From NCBI GenBank assembly GCA_002633005.1, contig NMRA01000116.1, positions 692,521 to 713,972 on the forward strand: a stretch of 21,452 nucleotides of DNA, in the 5' to 3' direction. The stretch comes from Phoronis australis. Taxonomy: Eukaryota > Phoronida > Phoronidae. Of the stretch, positions 17,055-21,452 are shown piece by piece. Each line of letters begins with the position of its first letter. The first letter of the stretch is position 1. A program made the position numbers and the translations under genes. The notes beneath the pieces were generated by a model. That model was not told the DNA's origin, did no database searches, and saw nothing but the letters and a program-made list of their open reading frames with translations.

Positions 17055-17150
17055 CTACTTCGTATTCCTTTGAAAGGATAAAACCCTGTGATGGTCCACC
17101 AATCCTCGTTCTGTCACTTGCTAATGCATCATTGGCGCCAATCTTTCAAG
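17055..17150 (-). repeat. inverted fragment related to the MITE interior
   Basis: It aligns with the reverse complement of 17401-17497, inside the MITE downstream. Shared blocks are CAATCCTCGTTCT, ACTTGCT, GCATCATTGGCG and CAATCTT, with a weaker match outward (CCTTT.AAAGGAT, AACCCT). It is probably a truncated, oppositely oriented relative of that element. Confidence 0.65.
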
Positions 17151-17286
17151 TTAAAAGTGTATCAAACTCGGTTTTATCCTATTAAGAGGTACTGAAAACG
17201 ACTTTCCCATCCAGTTCTCTGAAACGAAATAATCGACAAGGTTTTGAGGAAAACCAGAAAACCCCTTACAAAATCTGCCAATGGGG

Positions 17287-17607
17287 CAAGCGTGACCTAC
17301 GCTTTTAGCGAGTTACGCGGCATCTGTGGGAAAGAACACCCACCAAGGACCATAATTCGTGAAATAGTGGGTATGAATCCTTAGTTGATTCCTGCTTCAT
17401 CTTTCAAGATTGACGCCAATGATGCAACAGCAAGTTAGAGAACGAGGATTGTTTGAAATAACCAAAATAGGGTTTAGAATCCTTTTAAAGGAAGTAATCA
17501 CGTGAGAGTTCATACATCGCATGTCTAAGTTTGGACAATATGGTCCTTGCTGGGTGGACCTTTCCCACAGTTGCCGTGTAATTCGCAAAAAGCGTAGGTT
17601 ACGCTTG
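17287..17607. mobile_element. 321-bp MITE with ~70-bp terminal inverted repeats
   Basis: The left arm (17287-17356) starts CAAGCGTGACCTACGCTTTT and the complement of the right arm (17607-17537) starts CAAGCGTAACCTACGCTTTT. They stay aligned through CTGTGGGAAAG, CACCCA and CAAGGACCATA. A small inner stem GCGT/ACGC lies in each tip. The interior (17401-17497) is repeated upstream in inverted form at 17055-17150. It has no coding capacity; the 63-codon minus frame inside is an artefact. No clear target duplication. Confidence 0.75.
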
Positions 17608-17844
17608 CTCGTTTAGCAAACTTTGAAAGGAGTGTTCAAAACTTTCAGCAAACTTTTGAGGGTTGCCAATGGTTACAGAGTATTATTTTGTGTTAGAGAC
17701 TGGGTGGGAAGTCATTGTTATTATCGGTCAATAGGTCAAACACGGATTTGGAATCCTTTTAAAATGCTTAGTTTTCCGTATTCGCACGACATGCAGGCAA
17801 TTTCGTATAGAAATTAAACCTAGGTTCGAAAATTTAGATATTTT

Positions 17845-17892
17845 CCGAGTAGTGGGCCTTCGGAGTAGCGAGCCTTTGGAGTAGTGAAGGTT
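17845..17892 (+). repeat. 16-bp tandem array, 3 units
   Basis: The units are CCGAGTAGTGGGCCTT, CGGAGTAGCGAGCCTT and TGGAGTAGTGAAGGTT, exactly 16 bp each. This is the same family as the array at 16640-16697, in the opposite orientation and 1.15 kb away. Confidence 0.8.
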
Positions 17893-18059
17893 CTGTCTTG
17901 TGCCCGTTTCCAGCGATGTAAGTAACACGCAAAAATACAATCAGATAAAAATTCCGTCAAGTCATTCTCAGACTAAAAAATTACGTCGGAGTATGTACTT
18001 AAGTACGCCTGATTTGAAGGTTTGGCGGGTAGACCTTTGCAAAATACCAACGAACCACT

Positions 18060-18107
18060 TTTCCCGAAATTCGAACCACCCCCTGCGCAATGCTGGCTAC
18101 GGGCCTG
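18060..18107 (-). repeat. transposon terminus related to repeats A/B
   Basis: Read on the minus strand it starts CAGGCCCGTAGCCAGC (from 18107) and continues through a G-run to GGTTCG. This is the terminus motif shared with the ends of copies A and B. The other end of this copy was not found. Confidence 0.5.
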
Positions 18108-18731
18108 TGGTGACACTGATAAACTATCGTATTCTCATAGCAGCTTAATTCTTAATTCTAGTCACCAGCCTCTATTGTTAAGTCTTAACTTGAATATACA
18201 AACAACCCAGCCCAAGCTTCTTCCTCATTCATTAGTTTTGCGTTTGGCGCACATTCTGATTGGTAAAACAAGTTCACTTGAAAGTTATATGTAGTATGAG
18301 CTATCCATGGCTTGGAATTTTCCTCTTTTAAGAGGATTTCCTCTTTCTTCGTCTCTTTTTATCATTGTTTTAACTTCATTCATGCAAAAACGTGTAGTTC
18401 AGTTAAATTTTACAACACAAAAATATTTCTATGACGCAAGCCTATTTGTGGAACGATGCATCACCTGGAAAATATTCCTCTTTTTGTCATTGGTCATTGC
18501 AAGCCCTGGCTATCACGCCGGCCAGAAACTTTTAATACATCATGTTTTTCTTTCTGAAACACCTCGGGTTTTTCCATTCATAATAAAGCCCACAAAACTG
18601 TTATGATACTGAATGGAAACTGTAGTGAAATGAAATATGAAAATGAACCAGCACTGGCTTGTTTTTCAGTAGGTACTTGGTGATATTAATAACTGTCAAC
18701 ACTTTCCGAGAATAAAAGCCTGTGCAGCTCA
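18108..18731. other. no recognised gene
   Basis: The stretch has a 99-codon hydrophobic frame at 18307-18606, in T-rich DNA with pyrimidine-run repeats (CCTCTTTTAAGAGG at 18321). It has no motif and an AATAAA inside its end, so I do not list it as a gene. Confidence 0.4.
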
Positions 18732-18784
18732 TTGAGCAAAACTACTACCCCGAAAACTGCCTTTCTTCTCCCTCATCTGTGCAG

Positions 18785-18962
18785 TATTGGTCAACTGAGT
18801 GTCCGTTATAAAGTACACAGTAGAGGTATACCGCCTAGGGAACAGCGAAGCAATGACTTAAGAAACAGCCAGGTGCAAGCTGTTGTCCAAGGCATGGAGC
18901 GAAACGTCACCTTTGCTGATCAAAAATGCCCACGTGCATGTCAAGGCCTTGATACGCAATAA
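18785..18962 (+). CDS. candidate terminal exon, unknown protein
   Basis: A strong acceptor (CTTTCTTCTCCCTCATCTGTGCAG, ending at 18784, with its best pyrimidine stretch just upstream) opens a 59-codon frame, phase 2. It begins IGQLSVRYKVHSRGIPPREQ and ends ADQKCPRACQGLDTQ before TAA at 18960, which overlaps an AATAAA signal (18958-18963). Acceptor, stop and poly-A signal together suggest a last exon. Against it, the palindromic repeat begins at 18951 and supplies the stop and AATAAA, and an internal CAG|GTGCAAG could be a donor. No family recognised. Confidence 0.22.
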
Positions 18963-19075
18963 AATGCAACAATTTCGTAAAATGTAACCATTGTTACAAT
19001 TTAGGATGCTAGGTCTCTCCTAAAGTGTAACAAGTTGTTACGTTTTATGTAATTGTTACAATTTACGAAATATAC
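18951..19075 (+). repeat. palindromic TAAAATGTAACA repeat, copy 1
   Basis: The theme CGTAAAATGTAACAA and its complement TTGTTACATTTTACG alternate. A perfect stem GTAACAA-G-TTGTTAC lies at 19027-19041. The leading GATACGC, the CTCTCCTAAA block and TGTAACAAGTTG recur in copy 2 at 19337-19447. Confidence 0.75.
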
Positions 19076-19336
19076 CACTGTTAAATTTTACGACAATAAC
19101 GAATCTTTTCACGGAGAATTCAATGTTGGAACCCAATTTGACAGAAAAAAACACCCGTTTTAGTCCACGATAGCTTGATTTATTTCAGCCAGTATTTTAT
19201 TGCCTTGGATTCATCGCTAATGCTCCACACAAAAGGAGTAAAACCAAAGTTTCTGATGCCGACAGGTTCTGTCTACCACTTTAGTTAGGAATGAAAATTT
19301 CTTAAAAACATTGTGGTGGAAGGAAATAAAAACAGT
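19076..19336. other. spacer between the two palindromic repeats
   Basis: AT-rich sequence with no motif I can support. Confidence 0.4.
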
Positions 19337-19447
19337 GATACGCCGTAAAATGTAACAATTTCGTAAAATGTAACAACTGTTAGCCTACATTTTAAGTCAT
19401 TATTACATTTTACGTTGCCAAGCCTCTCCTAAAATGTAACAAGTTGG
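19337..19447 (+). repeat. palindromic TAAAATGTAACA repeat, copy 2
   Basis: It starts GATACGCCGTAAAATGTAAC and aligns with copy 1 in direct orientation. It contains two direct CGTAAAATGTAACAA units, then an inverted TTATTACATTTTACG, then CTCTCCTAAAATGTAACAAG. It is probably the same small non-autonomous element as copy 1, 386 bp away. Confidence 0.75.
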
Positions 19448-19728
19448 GAAGGGACAACTAGCTAAACCGCCGTTTTTGGCCTCCTTCCCCGGACTAATTT
19501 CAGGACTTAAGTTTCGTTTAAAAGGAAACAGATGCTTTATCAGAAAGATTAAAGCTTTTTCTATAGGAGGATATCAAAAAACTCACTTTTCAACCTTAAA
19601 CAGTGGTGTAATTGTACTTTGAAAATATCGACTTCAGCGCACGCAATCGCAATTTCCCACACGCAGTCACGGGTATTTAAGCTTTTCTCCGTCGATGTAT
19701 AGATGGCGCAGTAGTCAAGTGCTCCCTC
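19448..19728. other. spacer, nothing recognised
   Basis: No frame or repeat that I can support. Confidence 0.4.
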
Positions 19729-19751
19729 ATTTGCATATCAAATTTGCATAT
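19729..19751 (+). promoter_or_regulatory. paired octamer motifs, possible promoter element
   Basis: ATTTGCATAT occurs twice in direct orientation (19729-19738 and 19742-19751), 13 bp apart. ATTTGCAT is the POU/Oct octamer, found in histone and snRNA-type promoters among others. A GC-richer stretch follows (19790-19900). No histone frame or snRNA sequence follows that I can recognise, so the target is unknown. Confidence 0.4.
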
Positions 19752-21452
19752 GGGAGTTCTGAGACTCTCGTCAGTTTAGTTGTTGTCGACCGCTTGAGTG
19801 CATAAAGCGGTGACCTCCCGCTGAGAACACGCGCTGATGAAGATACGACAGCTAACTCGATCGCTTCGCAATCAGGAGGTGAAAACACTGTCATGACCGC
19901 AGTTCTGAATTCCAGCTAAGCAAGCCCTATTTCGAGGAGCGGATTTGAATTGTTTTCGTCCCCAGATTTTGGATTGCAGAGAAGATTAGAATGAGGTCAA
20001 CATCGAACTTTCTGCGGCTACCTATCGTGTTGAAAGTTTGAAGTGTCAGAACCATTAGACGGAGCGCGCGGGATGTCTATGATTCCTGTTCTTCTTCAGT
20101 TGGCGAAAACATTGCTATCGGCATAAAGACTGACCGTGGGTTATTCATTTTGAGTTGGACACCTGTATCCAACAATAAATATCAATACTCTGAAATATCT
20201 CACCCTACGCGTTTCGTTTCTTTGACGTTGTTTGAGGTTGCGGTATCGTGAAACAACGCCGTCGGGTGAGAGAAGTTGCACCGTGTAACTGGAATTGGCT
20301 GCAGATCTTTCCTTTAGAATGCCCGGACTCAACTGTGTCATTTTCTTGGCAAGTCTCTTGCCTGCCGAAATCTTTCTGAGCATTGAAGACCTCGGCCTTT
20401 TCCTGCGCCAATCAACCTTTTATCTGCTACAGAAATGTTATGCCTAATTTCCTAGCATTTTAGGACACTTTGTGGCTCTGCTACAGTTAGCACTGCCATA
20501 ATCGTATTTCTTAATTCCGCCACCGTCAGTATGCATACGTGGAAGTTAGTTTTGCTAAGTGTTTTTCCAAATTAAGCCACAACAGTTATTCATCATTAAA
20601 TGCCTCAGATTCCTCGACGCAATGGACATTTCCGTCAACACAAAACACACCCTTGCCATTCTAAAAAATCGTGTGCTATTGCTTCGAAGGACCGGCAGTA
20701 ACCGTGGCTGGAATGTCTGCAGCTTCGCGACTAAGTCTACAGCAAACTCCTGTTGAAATTCTCCATACTTCAAAATTCTTGTTTGCTGGTGCTGATAATT
20801 ACCTTCAATGGTTTTCATAATAAGAGACTAGAAAGCATACACGCCCACTGGCCTGCTGCCTTACATTTTCACTGGCCACCTTGCTACCGTCGACTTGCGC
20901 AATAGCCGAATTAGTGTCCACATTTGTGATCACGCGCCGGGTACAGGCCCATGGGACAAGTTGCAGCACTGAACAAATTCGGTACGAATCCATAAAACCG
21001 TTTACACGCACAATTAAATGCGCAAAACTGCTCCTGTATTTCTTAAACTTTTAATTTAATGCTCAAGCTATGCAACGAGTGCCGGTTGTAAAACACAACA
21101 TTGACCTTGGATCAACGATGGACTCCTTGCATCAGGACCTTAGTAAGCGGGGGGAGGGCGAGTGCCACCCCAAAAAATTGCATGCCTCAGGCAACCGACA
21201 AAGGTGTGGGGATGGGGAAAGACAAAAAGGAAAGACTTCGAATACTGATCAGAGAGAAAACTCAAGAGAACTTTGAAAACTCGGTATCAGTGTATGGTTT
21301 ACCATTTGAGGGCCCTGACCAGGACAATTGTTGTTAGGGTCTCCGTTTTTGCAGCATAGGTCGTCTAAGCGCTCTTGAAAATGTGCAGTTAACCATTCAT
21401 AAATGTATTTCGAAAATTCGAGAAAATTTGTACAGCAAAAATTTTGCGGAGC
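19752..21452. other. no confirmed gene; possible 5' region near 19.8 kb
   Basis: 19790-19900 is GC-richer and has no long ATG frame, so it could be a 5' untranslated exon below the octamers. Short frames exist on both strands at 20141-20411 and 20555-20818, and on the plus strand at 21070-21337. The last ends MGKDKKERLRILIREKTQEN plus a further 21 residues, and looks slightly protein-like, but it lacks splice context and any motif I know. Confidence 0.3.

Noticed and set aside
18307-18606. 99-codon hydrophobic frame with a fair ATG context
   Set aside because: It lies in T-rich, pyrimidine-repeat DNA that yields Phe/Leu/Ser by composition; no domain, and an AATAAA falls inside its end.

Overview
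This window looks like non-coding, repeat-rich nuclear DNA from an animal, probably a marine invertebrate. The evidence is an AT-rich background with GC-rich islands, GT..AG-style splice signals, AATAAA signals, animal transposon families (hAT, Mutator-like, LTR retroelement, tRNA-derived SINE, MITEs), a THAP-type zinc finger remnant, a (TTAGGG)n block and a 131-base assembly gap. The 8-bp palindrome TAGGCCTA is over-represented; I associate this with echinoderm and hemichordate DNA, but that is an impression and not a proof. There are no bacterial operons, rRNA genes, CRISPR arrays or long open reading frames; the longest ATG frame is 121 codons and unconvincing.

Layout. 1-2.9 kb: a decayed Mutator-like (MULE) transposase fragment (+, three frames) and two weak candidate exons on opposite strands. 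3.1-3.3 kb: a small MITE. 4.4-5.7 kb: an LTR-retrotransposon remnant on the minus strand, next to one hAT-like element and split by another. 7.5 kb: a 20/21-bp minisatellite. 8.0-9.6 kb: copy 1 of a local duplication, interrupted by a third hAT-like element that carries a tRNA-like SINE. 10.7-11.0 kb and 12.2-13.0 kb: two inverted copies of another repeat; the second holds a MITE made of 20-bp tandem units and the assembly gap. 11.9 kb: a CCAAT/TATA promoter-like site before a 35-codon frame. 13.4-15.1 kb: a broken THAP-like exon joined to copy 2 of the duplication, interrupted by a 0.79-kb element with about 180-bp terminal inverted repeats and a telomere-like core. 16.6-18.1 kb: two 16-bp tandem arrays, a 321-bp MITE and inverted fragments. 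18.7-19.5 kb: one weak terminal-exon candidate and two copies of a palindromic TAAAATGTAACA repeat. 19.7 kb: a paired octamer motif. The remainder to 21.45 kb shows nothing I can name.

No set of genes working together is visible. The main content is a layered transposition history: twice one copy of a repeat acts as the unoccupied site for an insertion in the other, and three hAT-like copies agree on a 5-bp target duplication. I did not find a convincing new functional system. All translations, alignments and boundaries were read by eye.
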